Assembly: GCF_000835495.1 (NCBI RefSeq)
Contig: NW_015622542.1
Location: forward strand, 62,001 to 126,000
Reading direction: 5' to 3'
Origin: Cladophialophora immunda
Taxonomy: Eukaryota; Ascomycota; Eurotiomycetes; Chaetothyriales; Herpotrichiellaceae
Length of the DNA: 64,000 nucleotides
The notes under the pieces: generated by a model
What the model was told of the DNA's origin: nothing
Database searches by the model: none
Seen by the model: the letters and a program-made list of their open reading frames with translations, nothing else
Position numbers and translations under genes: made by a program
Part shown: positions 34,354 through 46,988 of the stretch, one piece after another
Position numbering within the stretch: the stretch's first letter is position 1
Layout of the letters: every line of letters starts with the position of its first letter

Positions 34354-37300
34354 ATGCGAGGCTCCCATCTCCTCCCTAAACAACTTCGCTCCCTGGGCAA
34401 GACCGATAGCTGGCTTAATCGCACTGTCACTTCCAACCTCCTTGCTATCTCCAACCTTGCCTGTCAACACCCAATCCACACCGTTGTCGCAATCGCGTTG
34501 TTCGCCAGTACCTCTTATGTCGGTCTGCTGCAAGAGAGCTTGTTTGACAGTGGCATCAAATCTTTGCAGCACAATGGAAGAGTAGACGTGGAAGCATTGT
34601 TACAAGGAAGCAGAACATTGGAATTATCTGAGAGAACGGCTTGGAAATGGCAATTCCCCGACGATTCCAGCATCCCCCTTGCGCCTTTGGTATGCCAACT
34701 CGGATCATACATGACATGAAGATGCTGGTAATGCTGACATTTTGCGCGACAGGGCTCAAACCATTACGCTTTGACAACCTTCGTGTTCCCGGATTCTTCG
34801 TCGTCTCAGCTGGCTCCCGAAGCCAATGCTGTTCCGGTACCGGCGAATGTCACGGCTAACAGCATCCCGACCACTTCAAACTTGCTCTCACCTATATCGC
34901 ACGACACTTCCTTGGCCTTTTACACCTCCTTCTTAGAGCTTCCTGATTTCCTGCGGGCTGTCCAGGAGCTTCCTGCCCAACATGAATCAGACGACCAAAG
35001 GCGCCCATCTTGGACCATGAAAGCTGTCCGCCTGAATGGAAATGGTCCTCGTGGTGCCTATCGAACTTGGCTGAGTGAAGGATGGTCCTCATTTGTCGAT
35101 CTGCTCAAACATGCCGAAACATTGGATATCATCATCATGTCGCTTGGTTATCTGTCCATGCACCTCACCTTTATTTCGCTTTTCCTCTCCATGAAACGTT
35201 TGGGCTCGAATGCGTGGTTAGCAGTATCGGTCCTGTTTTCCAGCCTTTTCGCGTTCCTATTCGGATTGGTGACGACAACCAAGCTTGGAGTGCCAATCAA
35301 CATGGTCCTATTGTCGGAAGGTCTGCCTTTTCTGGTGGTCACGATCGGGTTTGAAAAGTCTATCATCCTCACAAAGGCTGTCTTGTCTGCGTCTTATGAC
35401 AAGAACCGGCGAGGCCTGGAAAATGGGTCGGCGAATGGCAGTGCCAGCGGCCCAGCGGCCGCCCCTGCCGCCCCGAACTCCATTCAAGATGCCATTCAGA
35501 TCGCTGTTAAGGAAACAGGTTTCGAGATCGTCCGGGACTATGCCATCGAAATTGCAATCCTCATTTTGGGTGCGGCTTCGGGCATTCAGGGCGGGCTCAG
35601 ACAGTTCTGCTTCTTGGCTGCCTGGATCCTGGTTTTTGACTGCCTTCTGCTTTTTACTTTCTATACGACAATCCTCTGCATCAAACTGGAGATCAATCGT
35701 ATCAAACGACACGTTGCCCTTCGCAAAGCGCTTGAGGAAGACGGAATAAACCAACGTGTTGCTGAAGACGTTGCGACGAACAATGACTGGCCCAGTGGGC
35801 AGCCAAATCAAGCTGGTGCCTTCAACATTTTCGGGCAGAAGATCAAGGCCAGCAGTGTGCCCAAGTTTAAGATCTGGATGGTTACGGGCTTCGTCATCAT
35901 CAACGTGATCAACCTGTGCACAATACCTTTCCGGACCGCCCGAAGCATTAAAGCGCCTGGGGCTGCTATTCCAAGTGTTCTGACACCAGCCCCTATCGAC
36001 CCTTTCAAAGTGGCGGAAAACGGCTTGGACGCCATATACGTGGCTGCGAAGAGTCAGAAGCTCGATACCTATGTCACCGTTCTCCCACCCATCAAATATG
36101 AGCTAGACTACCCTTCTATGGACCACTCCGAATCGCCAGATGATCTTGGTTTCTTTGATTCTGAGTACACGGATCAGTTCCTCAACGTGGTCGGCGGAAG
36201 GGTGATTGAGGGCCTCCTGAGCAGTCTCGAAGATCCCGTACTAAGCAAATGGGTCTTGATCGCGCTCACTCTGAGTTTGATTCTGAATGGCTATCTGTTC
36301 AATGCTGCCCGTTGGAGTCTCAAAGAACCGCAATCTGCGACAAGTTCACCTGCTGCGTCCAAACCGCCGCAATTGGAGCTGCCCACGACGCCCAGGCCTC
36401 GAAAAGTCAGCCTGGATATCTCCCGGAACTCGGGAAGGTCGCGAGTGGAGTGTGAGCAGATGCTTAAGGACAAAAAAGCCGCCTTCCTCACGGATGAGGA
36501 GTTGATTGACTTGTCTCTGAGAGGCAAGATTCCAGGCTATGCCATCGAGAAGACGCTGGAAAACCCCGAGGTTATGACCAGAGGGGAAGCATTCGTTCGG
36601 GCAGTTAAGGTCCGCAGAGCAGTTGTGTCAAGGACACCGGCGACAAAGAATTTTGCGTCTGCGCTGGAGGCCTCCAAGACTCCGTACCGGGACTACAACT
36701 ACGAGCTCGTCCATGGGGCATGCTGTGAAAATGTCATCGGATACTTGCCTCTCCCTCTGGGAGTTGCCGGTCCATTGGTCATTGATGGAGAGAGCTACTT
36801 TTTGCCAATGGCCACTACCGAAGGTGTGCTCGTGGCAAGCACCAGTCGCGGGTGTAAAGCCATCAATGCTGGTGGCGGCGCCGTCACCGTCGTCACTGGC
36901 GATGGCATGACTCGAGGTCCGTGTGTTGGCTTCCCAACCCTGACTAGAGCTGGTGAAGCCAAAGTGTGGCTTGACTCAGACGAAGGCCAGCGAAGAATGC
37001 GCGAGGCATTTAATTCTACTAGCCGATTTGCTCGGTTACAGTCGATGAAGACGGCTTTGGCGGGAACGTATCTCTACATCAGATTTAAGACGACCACTGG
37101 TGACGCAATGGGCATGAACATGATATCAAAGGGGGTTGAAAAGGCCCTTTCAGTCATGGCCACGGAGTGCGGGTTTGACGACATGGCGACGATATCCGTG
37201 TCTGGGAATTTCTGCACCGACAAGAAACCCGCAGCGGTGAACTGGATTGACGGAAGAGGTAAAGCTGTGGTTGCAGAGGCCATCATCCCAGGAGATGTGG

Positions 37301-37918
37301 TCCGCAGTGTTCTTAAGAGCGATGTGGATGCGCTTGTGGAGCTCAACGTGTCCAAAAATCTCATCGGCAGTGCAATGGCGGGCAGTATCGGCGGCTTCAA
37401 TGCCCATGCTTCGAACATTGTGACTGCCATGTTCCTGGCCACTGGTCAAGACCCAGCTCAAAATGTGGAGAGTTCCAACTGCATCACCATTATGAAGAAG
37501 TAAGTTGACAGTCCTGAGAACCAAAGGACTATTACTGACATCGAGCAGCAACAACGGAAATCTCCAAATCAGCGTGTCGATGCCTTCGATTGAGGTGGGC
37601 ACCATTGGTGGAGGAACCATTCTCGAAGCACAGTCTTCGATGCTTGAAATGCTTGGAGTACGAGGAGCTCATCCGACCAACCCAGGCGACAATGCCCGAA
37701 AACTAGCCAGAATCATTGCTGCTGGGGTTCTCGCTGGAGAGCTCAGTCTCTGCAGCGCCCTCGCGGCAGGCCACTTGGTCAGGGCACACATGGCACATAA
37801 TCGCAGCACGGCACCCACACGGGCAACGACGCCAGTGTCGGCTGCAGTTGAGCCTTTTCTCCGAGCTCAAAACGGACCGAGCATACCTTCTTCGCTCAAA
37901 ATGACGAATGGAAGATGA
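34354..37918 (+). CDS. hmg1: HMG-CoA reductase with sterol-sensing domain
   Basis: ER-membrane enzyme reducing HMG-CoA to mevalonate with two NADPH, the committed step to ergosterol and other isoprenoids. Exons 34354-34689, 34753-37499 and 37549-37918 join to 1150 residues; introns are 63 and 49 bp. TM1 lies at about 40-60, followed by a luminal domain with Asn sequons. The sterol-sensing domain spans roughly 229-420 ([20 protein letters not shown], then GFEKSI, then [13 protein letters not shown]). A linker of about 280 residues contains two further membrane segments. The catalytic domain runs from about 700 with [16 protein letters not shown], catalytic Glu in [11 protein letters not shown] (about 801), DAMGMNM, catalytic Lys in DKKPAAVNW (about 935), Asp in GQDPAQN (about 1010) and His in [10 protein letters not shown] (about 1101). 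The tail after the His is 45 residues, Pro/Ser/Thr-rich. Length and residues are normal. Confidence 0.97.
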
Positions 37919-39288
37919 GCCTCGTTGGGTTGAGACGGTGTACAAATGAACCATACTGTATATATTGGTGATTCTACCTATGGGAGTTGTGAGGTGATGG
38001 TTCTGGCCTGCCGTTGACGGGAGACCAGATGTTCATAATGATCAACGACAACGGGAGAGGCATAATGGCCGCATACCGGGACTACGGGGACCAGAGAGAA
38101 GAACCGGGTTGCAGTGAGAGCCTTGTACAACATATGGAGTACACAAAATAGAGCAGGCAAGAGCAATCGTCATTGTTAATTCCGTGGTAATCGAACTCAA
38201 AGAACTTTGAAAAGTGCGGCCCCCATCCATCAACGACGATCAAAGAGTCTAGGTCTGCGAGTGCAGCACCTTTTAAGCTTTTCGATCAGGCCCTGGTGGC
38301 GCCCTTGACAGCGTGCAGCGGCAAGACGGCGCTCCTAGGCGGGTTGTTTGTGGTCGAAATGGCGTCTGTGGTTCCTGAAGAAAATCCAGAAGGTGGAGGG
38401 TGGAAACGGCGACCGGCCACTGAGAAGACACCAGGCCTTTGAGTTTCTAGATGGTGGAGATTCTTCTAGTGCACCAGGTCGGTGGATATGTGCGGCATTG
38501 GGATCCATACGGAGTAAGGGGGTTGGGAAAATAGGCAAGGGAACGATGACCCTGGCGCAGATATGTTCTGCATGAGGAGGAGCAGAAGAGACAGACAATG
38601 AAATGTGATACGATGCTTGTAGTGATGGCATAGGCGGCTGAGTCAAGGCACGCAGTACAATGAACGGTGCAGCAGCCATGTCACATGGATTCTCAGACAG
38701 TAGATCAGAGACGCAGGATGGGATTTGGGAAAAATGCCAGGGCCATGACTGGCGGCGCATCAATAATTATACGGAGTAATGCCAGTGGCAGCAATAATTG
38801 CGGTCAAAGCAGGCGTTGTTCCAGTCAGAGCCTCTCATTATTCCCTGCCCCCCCCTGGTCGGGACTGCGTTTTCCAACCCGGCGATACACTATTTCACCA
38901 CCAACTCAACGCCTGCGCACAACTCTCTCCCTCTTCTTGTCATTCGGTCTTGCCTACTCTCCCGCCCTCTCGCTCGTTAATTCCACCACACTCGTTTACT
39001 TATTCGCATGGCCGTCTGCTGGACAGTCCGGATCATCTTTTGGAAGCCACAGAACCCCCGAAGAGTGCATCGATTCCAGTCGCGCCTGCGCATTGGCCAT
39101 TTGCCCTCGTCCGCTCCTTGACCCGCTGCAAGCACTGCTGCACCCGCCGCCTATCCTCCGACGTTTCCTGCCTCACATACCTTGTCCCGTCCAACTGGCG
39201 CGGATTGGCCAAAAAGAAACAAAGAGGCATATCCTCCCTCCGAGCGTCCCTTGACATTCCGACAGTCTGAAGTGCATGAACTCGCAAT
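37919..39288. other. Intergenic, spa2 promoter and leader
   Basis: 1.37 kb between two plus-strand genes. The last 450 bases are C-rich leader-like sequence. A minus frame 38335-38763 and plus frames near 38667-39270 overlap in several phases and show no family. Confidence 0.45.
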
Positions 39289-42062
39289 ATGCAAGCCACG
39301 ATGCCGCCCCTCTCTCGAGGCCCTGAACTGTCACCTGTCTCCACGACGAGCGACTGGTCTGGTGTCAACGCTTACAATCAACTCCCCCGGAATGACGGGC
39401 CCTTTGCGAGTCTACCTATGAGGCCTCCGGGAGACGAGTTCGGGCCCTCCAAACCTCAGCCGTCCATGCGCCCTCCTCCCAACGCAGGCATGAACTTCGC
39501 TCCTCCATCATTGGATGCCATGGGACAACGTCGTCCGTCCGAATCCGGCTCACGAGGGTCCTCACGCGCTGGATCAATCGCCAATTCCCGCTCCAGCGAT
39601 GGCACCATCTCAGACGAACAAAGCAGAAAATACCGGAGGATGGAGGCAGAGTTGTTTCAACACTATACAGTTTTGAAGAATTTCCTCAAGGGTGGTGCTC
39701 AGGCTCCCCCACGCCCTAATAAGGCTCGGGATAAGCTCCTACGACTGTCACCCGTCCAATTCCACGAATTGAGCACCGATGTCTTTGACGAGTTGCAAAG
39801 GAGACAAGCTTCAGCCCCCCTTCCTGGTCGCCCACCGCGACAGCAAAACATTCCCCCTTTTCTCCAACCACGACCCGATTTCCACGAGAAGAGAAACCAG
39901 GCCAGGCAAAAACTCTCGTCACTGCAGACGCCCCGGTTTCGCGACCTGTCAACTGACGTCTTTTGCGAGTTGGAACGCCGATTCCCGCAATTTGCGAGAC
40001 CGGATGGGGGAAGAAGAGACAGCGCTCGTTCACAATCCAGAGGTCCAGCGGCCTCGTCCAGAGATGGCCCTCCAGTTCCCAATGGCTTCGGCGCACCGCC
40101 CAGAACCCAGTCCTTTGGTTCCTCTGGCGCACCAAACTATTCTCAAAGGCAGGAATCGGTGTCCAGTCTCCCCCAATTCGACAACCCTCCCCCACCGAGT
40201 GACTATGGCCGGCCAATGGCGAAGCAATTTCAGAGCAACACCATTACGCCCAATAAGAGTATGATGGTCGAGGACGAAGACGATTCCCAGACTGCAGATT
40301 CGAAATACGATCGATCCAGCGACGCTTTTGGGCTCGAAAGCTCTTTGACAAGCCCAAGGAGCGATAGGGATACATCGGCAACGTCGCAGAGTGTCGCCAG
40401 CATGAACTATCCCAAGCCGAACTTACCCAGTTTAACCGAGCTACAAGAAAGGGTCTCTGATCTGGAATCAAACCTGGACTCAAAGGATGAGGAACTTCGC
40501 CAGATAAAGACACAGAACGAAGAATGGGCTGTTACAAAGCAAGATCTGGAGAGGAAACTCAAGGAAGCAGAAAACCTGAACAAGTCATTGAAGGAGGAGA
40601 TTGAAAAGCTCAGAGCCGAAACACCACACTACAGTGGGGAAAATGTTCTTTGGAAGACCAAGTTCCTAAAATTGGATCAGGACCATGGGCTCCTGCGAGA
40701 GCAGCTGGCGCAGCAACAGCAGCTGACAGAGGAAGTTAGCAGACAGGGCCAGGTATACCTTGAAGAGATGAGAGCGATGGCGGAATCTGGCGGAGGCAAC
40801 CTTGAACGAGAAGAGAAGCTGCAAGCTGATGTCCACAAGCTCGAGGAGGAAGTTAAGGGCTGGAAAGCCCGTTATGTGAAGGCCAAAGCACAACTTCGCA
40901 ATGTCCGCGCTAGCTCACTTGGGCTCAGCATTGCCCGACCCGATGCTACTCAACACGCATTGGCTCTTCAGGACCGGGAAGGCCTGGTCAAGGACGTTCA
41001 CGTCACCAAGTTCCAGATCGCAATTGATGAGCTCCTCCAAATTGCGAGATCTGACAATCCCGCAGCTGTGCTGGACCATATGAAAACGGTGGTATTGGCG
41101 GTGCGCGGAATCACGTCAGACATCGACGCCGGGTCATCAACAGAAAAGGACGATGAAATGGGCAAACGACGGGCCAAGCTCAAGACCAAGGTCTCGGCTA
41201 CAGCGAACAACTTGATCACAGCTTCGAAGAATTTCGCTTCGGCCAGCGGACTCTCGCCGCTGAGTCTCTTAGATGCAGCAGCTTCACATTTAACGGCAGC
41301 CGTTGTAGATCTCCTTCACACCGTCAAGATTCGTCCCACACCTGCCGGAGAATTGGAAGATGACGATGAACCAACGTTAGAACCACTGCAGAGCAACGGA
41401 TATTTCAATATCGCCGAGACCTTGAGAAGACGGAGCGAAGTCGAAAGCATCTACAGCGCTCTCAGCACGCCGTCCGCGACTAGGAATGCGCACACTCGAG
41501 CTGGATCAGGTCTTGTCCAACGCAACGGATCGACTTACGTGAATGGCACCGGACTAGGAATTAAATCGGATTATGGGACCACTCAGGAGGAGGCTGATCT
41601 CGAGGATCTCAAGGTAAGTCCGAATGCAAAAGGGGGTGAGTTCCAATGCTGACGTGGAGCGCACAGATGTACCTCGAAGATCAGACTGATGGATTGGTTC
41701 AATCCATCACCTCTCTAGTCGATACCATCCGCAAGGACGATGCCATGGCCACGATCCGAAATCATATGACCACGATTTCTGCCACGATTGAAAACATTGT
41801 CAACTCGGTGGACAGGACCGGGAACGAGCCATCCTCATACCAGGCCACATTAAGAGAGAAATCCGGTCCGATTGTTGCCAATCTGCGAGACTGCCGAGAG
41901 CAAATGTTGCAGGCTAGCAACGAAGCTCCGGAAGACAAGGAATTCCTCCAGCAACTTCCGCCTCTTTCGTTCAAGATCGCACGCGAGACCAAGGAACTGG
42001 TATCCAGAGTTATGGCGATTGAAGCTGGGCCGGCGAAAAGCGGCGAGGATGACTTTAGCTAA
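39289..42062 (+). CDS. spa2: Spa2/SpaA polarisome scaffold
   Basis: Scaffold at hyphal tips and septa that links formin, Bud6-type proteins and MAPK modules. Exons 39289-41613 and 41667-42062 join to 906 residues; the 53-bp intron joins ADLEDLK to MYLEDQTD. Two Spa2-homology repeats lie at about 118-235 (YTVLKNFL, KLLRLSPVQFHELSTDVFDEL, then QKLSSLQTPRFRDLSTDVFCEL). The region 240-380 is disordered and Ser/Pro-rich. A long coiled coil spans about 380-540 (LTELQERVSDLESNL, EELRQIKTQNEEW). The C-terminal conserved region from about 570 (FQIAIDELLQIARSDNP, LVQSITSLVDTIR) ends in EDDFS. A second ATG lies four codons in at 39301; either may be used. Confidence 0.93.
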
Positions 42063-43056
42063 GCGCTCATGCTTGTAATGCGGCGAGGGGAACGCAGGCT
42101 GCAGATGTTGACCTGCAGGTGACATATAGTGATGCATCATCAGACACTGAGCCAGTGTAGTAATGCAATGCATTGTCTGGACCAAGATGTCCGAGGACAA
42201 TAATCTCTTGAAGGATCCGTGATGCCCCTTTTCCTCATTTCAAGGTAGCAGCGTTGATTGGTCGGAGCGAGGATAAATTTTCCTGCCAGTGGGTATCTAG
42301 CGAGGCCGGCTAAGCACCCAGTAGGGAGTAGTAAAGGGGTATTTTAGCTGTTGTCTTCCCATCAGCAAGCTCTCAGCTCGATCTCCAACTGGACGTGCAA
42401 GCTCGTCTTTTCGGGATCTTATTGTACAATACTTTGTGTATCAATATTTCGGCATTCCCGGCAGGATAGCATTTCGAGCTGACAGATAGCCGTTTCCTTC
42501 TCTCAGTCGTGCGGAGTGAAAATAGGGCAGGTCAACACTCAAGCTCTTTGTGTGGAAGCTGGTGACTCGTACTCGGTACCTAGCAAACATCTCCATCTCT
42601 TGTTTGAGCGTTGAATCTGTCGCTGTCGTTGCACGAGCACCTGTTGTTGGGAAGACAAGGACGTCGGTGACAAGCTGGTGAGTGCCTGGTTTGCGTCACC
42701 GTCCTGCACCGCAGATACTGGGTTGGGAGATGATGGCATTCGCTTGGACATGTGAAGTGGGCGTGGGTGGGCTGACTGAATCTCTTCTGCGCAGCTTTTT
42801 TTTTGCCTTCGCCCCGATCACAATCACGTGCAGCTTCCACCACCACCCGCCCACACCCGTCACCACCGCGGTTGCGTTGACACGGCCGCCACTGCCACTG
42901 CCACTTACTGCCACTGCACTACCGAGAAGCAGCCCCCCGTTTCAACCTTGGACACCCTCCCACCTTCCGGGTACCATCTAACGCTGCACCACTGGCAGTG
43001 ACTGAAACCAAGCAGCACCACGCAGGCGCAGATCACCCCTCATTGAAAAAACAGCC
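42063..43056. other. Intergenic, cyclophilin promoter
   Basis: About 1 kb, with A-poor C-rich sequence at 42830-42970 containing repeated ccactgcc-type words before the leader. No gene recognised. Confidence 0.45.
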
Positions 43057-44054
43057 ATGTCGCTCCCCCGCCATGCTGTCAGTTCCTTCAAATTTCACCA
43101 CACTTTATTAACCCCGCCATCCTCGTCTTCCTTTTGTCTTCAAAAGCATCTCTCTCATCGTCTTTCATCTTCACCTACTTCTTTCGCCAGACTCTTCTCC
43201 TCATCCCCAACAACCATGGTTCAGACCGCTTGGTTTGATGTCGAGTGGACCGACGCGGTGCTCGACAAAGCCAGAGCTGATGCCAAACGCGCTGGAACCT
43301 CTCCTCCTCCTCGTAAGTGACCCCTTTTCTTTGATGCCTTCTCTCTTGCTGTGCTCTCCACTACTCATCACCGCCGTGGACGTTTGCTATCTCAACTGCC
43401 TACTTACTCGTCTGGACTTTTGGCTAATCACTTTCCTTTCACCTACAGCTCACCGAGGCAGGATCAACTTCAACCTCTACGACGATGTTGTCCCCAAGAC
43501 CGCCGAGAACTTCCGTGCCCTCTGTACCGGTGAGAAGGGCTTTGGCTACAAGGGCAGCTCTTTCCACCGAATCATCCCTCAATTCATGTTGCAGGGTGGT
43601 GATTTCACCCGAGGCAATGTCAGTAGCTCCCAATCGAAAGATGGTGGAATGGCAGACATTTTACTGATGCACATTGCTAGGGCACTGGCGGCAAGTCCAT
43701 CTACGGCGAGAAGTTCGCGGATGAGAACTTTAAGAGGGCTCATACCAAACCGGGAATCTTGAGCATGGCCAACGCTGGTCCCAACACGTAAGGAACCCCG
43801 TTGTCCTTTCGTCTTTCCTTTCCCTTTGCCAGTGAAATAGGGTACTGACGTGACCGGCTTCACACAGCAACGGTTCTCAATTTTTCATCACGACTGTGGT
43901 CACCTCGTGGCTGGATGGCAAGCACGTCGTCTTCGGTGAGGTTGCCGACGAGAACAGCATGGACATCGTCAGGAAACTCGAGGGGACTGGCTCTGGGTCT
44001 GGCCAAGTGAAGCACGAGGTGAAGCCAACCATTGTCGACTGCGGCGCCCCCTAG
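43057..44054 (+). CDS. Cyclophilin (peptidyl-prolyl isomerase), dual-start type
   Basis: Catalyses cis-trans isomerisation of Xaa-Pro bonds and is the expected cyclosporin A receptor. Exons 43057-43312, 43449-43618, 43681-43787 and 43868-44054 join to 239 residues; introns are 136, 62 and 80 bp. The long form starts with a 53-residue Ser/Arg/His-rich segment that lacks acidic residues and ends RLFSSSPTT, a typical mitochondrial presequence. A second in-frame ATG at 43216 (accATGg) starts a 186-residue cytosolic form [11 protein letters not shown]. The core is [37 protein letters not shown] with catalytic Arg, [26 protein letters not shown] and [11 protein letters not shown] with the drug-binding Trp. 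Neurospora csr-1 has the same two-start design. Confidence 0.96.
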
Positions 44055-45073
44055 AATACTACGTCGGTGGTCTTGGAAGGGCAAACTCTAAGTCAAGAGT
44101 ACAGTTTGCAGGAGGCCAAAAGTATCCAGAATCCAATTCAACAAGCATAAGCAGAACATGTCCGCAAGAACGTGCTTTGCCACAGGCAGCTACAGCGCCA
44201 GCATACTTAAGTAGTAGGCAAATGAAAAGTTGATCCTCTCTATCTCCATTCTGGACATGTGTACTTTTCTCCGAGTCATCTCCATCGGTTGCCTGATGGA
44301 GCTCCTGCGGGCTGATCAGAGGCTTCTGCCCGTTACATCGCGCTTCGTTATTGTTCTAGCAACAGTCAGGCCTGTCGGTGGTTTGCCCATCTTGAGAAGA
44401 CAGCTTCTTCGACCCCGAATGCCAGCTCTTTCTCGATTCTGGAGGTTTTAAGCGTCTGTGCCCTCCAGTCAACAAGATGCCTCAACGCGGTCGAAAACCG
44501 GCCATGTGGAGTCAAACCGAGCCTATTGACCAAGCCGGTTCGGACGAAGATTGATTCGTTCCCCCCCCCTCTCTCTCTCTCTCTTCCTCTCCCAACAAAT
44601 CCCAGTTCCTTGTTCCTTGTACCTTCAGTCCCTTGCCGCCGGAACTGCTTGTAGATATCTATCTAGTCTAGCTCCTCTGACATCATCAACGCGCGACCAT
44701 ATCAGATCTGAGTTCTTCAGCACGTGTGGGGGGCATTTCTCGAGTGGTTTTACCGTTGTGGTTGAGTGCGAGGGACGCGGTAAGGGAGAAGGTCTGGAGA
44801 AATTACTTTTTTTTGAGGCTGCTGCCGAGGAAGAGAACCTGGGGACCCCGGCGGCCTTTTCGCAGAAGGTGACATTTTGAATCGTGCCTACTGGCTACAT
44901 AGTCTCATTATTCGACTTGAAGGGGGATGGTAGAGGAAAAGGTATTATTTTAAGTTTCTAGCTCCCTCGAGACTGGTCTTGCTAGGTGTCGTTGCAACAT
45001 GGAAAAAGATACCAGCATTTCATAACATAAGTATATCATTGACGACTTTTCAGCAGATTAGATTACATATTGG
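44055..45073. other. Convergent intergenic with microsatellite
   Basis: 1 kb between the ends of the cyclophilin (+) and the membrane protein (-). It contains the C and CT run near 44561 and an open but unrecognised plus frame 44551-44880. Confidence 0.45.
44561..44596. repeat. Poly-C followed by CT microsatellite
   Basis: A run of nine C is followed by about seven CT dinucleotides and a further imperfect C/T tract. Simple repeat; no coding role. Confidence 0.8.
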
Positions 45074-46988
45074 CTATGAACCATTGAAAGACGTGCCCGA
45101 GCCGAGCCGATTTTGAAAAGAGGTTACATGGTCCCTGCGGGCCAGCCCAGCTCCTCCTTCAGCGACGATGCCGTAGCGCACGCGCAACCTCGACAAGGCG
45201 TCTCTGGTGGTGGCGGACTTCCTCGCGTCGTTGACGACGGACTTGATGTCCTCGGTCTGGCTGTTGAGGACGATCTCGCTGGTGGTGCCGAGGCGGACGT
45301 GGGCCAGGTTCGCGTCGGCGTGCATGACGCCGCTCAGCGCGGCGACCAGCAGGACGCTGACCAGGACCAGGGCCGGGGGCAGAAACAGGAGCCAGCTGCG
45401 GCGCGCCTGCAGGCGCAGCATGGGCAGCTGGGACTCAAGAATGCCACTCTCGTTGGGGAAGTGGCGCATGATGGTCATGGCTATGGCGCCGGAGCCGACC
45501 TCGACAAAGTTGCGCAGCACCTTCTGCGGCCACGCGTACGAGGTGGGACTCGTCGACACGCTGGTCCACGCCACGGGCAAGGTCGCCGTCAGGTTGCCGA
45601 GCTGCGCGGGCGCCAGCACCCCCGGGTCCGTGAAGGTCGGGTAGAACATGGGCTGCGTCCCGTAGATGCTCACGCCGTAAACTTCCACCGCGGCGGCCAG
45701 CCAGACCGAGATGCAGCCGCTGCACGGCTGGCCGAGCGTTTCCAGCTTCGAGAGCGTCATGCTCGGCGGCGGGCACTTGGACTGGTCCTTCCAGGTGCAG
45801 ACGACGCTGTCCTTGAGCTCCACGTCGATGTCGCATGCCAGGGACGAGACACCCTCGATGTAGCCCAGTTCCAGCATGACCTCGGTGGGTCCGTTCTTGT
45901 GACCGCCCTCGATGGTGCCGTTGATGGCGGCAAACATCATCGTCGTGACCGCCCTCGTGTCGCTGAGATTCCTCCACCGGTCCACCCACAGTGACAGCTG
46001 CGGCTGTTGGCGGATCCAAAGATCGGTGGCAGACATGTTCGCCTTGACCGTGAATATGTCCGAGTACTCCGAGGTGATGTTGATGGGCACGGCAGAGCAC
46101 GAGATAGTAGTGTGTGATTCGATCGCGTACGCAGAGAACGCTCCCACAGCGGACAGATTGGCGCGGTCGATGATGAAGTTGCGTTGGTCGGGCATGGGCT
46201 CGCTGCTGAGGCCGTTGGCCCAGGAGGTATAAATCGAAACTGCGTCCCCCACTGCGCCGGGAAGCATGCCAGGTGGGTTCATCTGGAACCCGTCAAAGGG
46301 AAGGCCCATGCCCCCGCCATCCGAATGATTGCTGTAGTAAGTCGTGGTAACGTTCGTCGTCGAGTAAGCATGCCCGACAAAGATGGAGCTGGCCAGCTGG
46401 AGCAGGGCAATGACCGTAACGGTGAGCAGAACTGCCGCAGGACCGAGCGCTCCGCGAGCATGCCACAAGGCCCGCGGCGACGCCGCCAGTGATCCCCGGG
46501 TCAAGGCCAGATACTGATCCATGTCGCACAACGAGAAGGTCCTTTTCGTCAGAGCGGGCCACAGCGTCGTCTCGGCAACTTGGAAGGTCGCGTACGCCAT
46601 CATGGCTACCGACGCGGTGTAGACGGCGGTGATGATACCCTGCACCTGGCCTAGATGTGCCACAACTTTGGCAAGGAACTCAGACACTGAACAATCGAGC
46701 GCCCAGTCTGGGCAGACGAATTTCTGCGTGCCCAACCAGTGTGTAAACGCAAAGCAACCAACGGCAAAAGCGGTGCCGATGGCGAAAACAATGGGGATCA
46801 AGGGGTTGTGCCATATGAAGCTTCGAATGCTTCGGTTAGGCTCCTTGGCCGGTGGTTCCTGATGGAAAGACTGCTTAGAAAGTGTGCCGACATCATCAGA
46901 GGGGATTGGGGCAGGGATTTCTCACCCTGGACGTCTCTCCAGTCCCCAGGAGCTCATAGGTGACTTCCTCGGGTGTTTTTGAGGCCAT
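45074..46988 (-). CDS. Multi-pass membrane protein with large glycosylated loop
   Basis: Function unknown. Exons 46988-46926 and 46858-45074 (67-bp intron) join to 615 residues, starting MASKTPEEVTYELLGTGETSR; the junction gives EPPAKEPNRSIRSFIWHNPLIP. Membrane segments are predicted at about 38-58, 80-103 and 150-172. A loop of roughly 310 residues follows with about nine Asn sequons (NVT, NHS, NLS, NIT, NMS, NGT, NLT, NES) and several Cys, as expected for an extracellular or luminal domain. A last segment at about 525-548 (LLFLPPALVLVSVLLVAAL) is followed by a cytosolic tail of about 65 residues. GC content is visibly higher than in the neighbours, with nearly all third positions G or C. 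The layout suggests a surface sensor or structural membrane protein, but no family name can be given. An antisense frame of 293 codons (45113-45994) is a product of the GC bias. Confidence 0.85.

Noticed and set aside
45113..45994. 293-codon plus-strand open frame rich in Arg, Gly, Asp and Ala
   Set aside because: It lies antisense inside the well-supported membrane protein gene, and its composition is what a GC-rich gene gives on the opposite strand.
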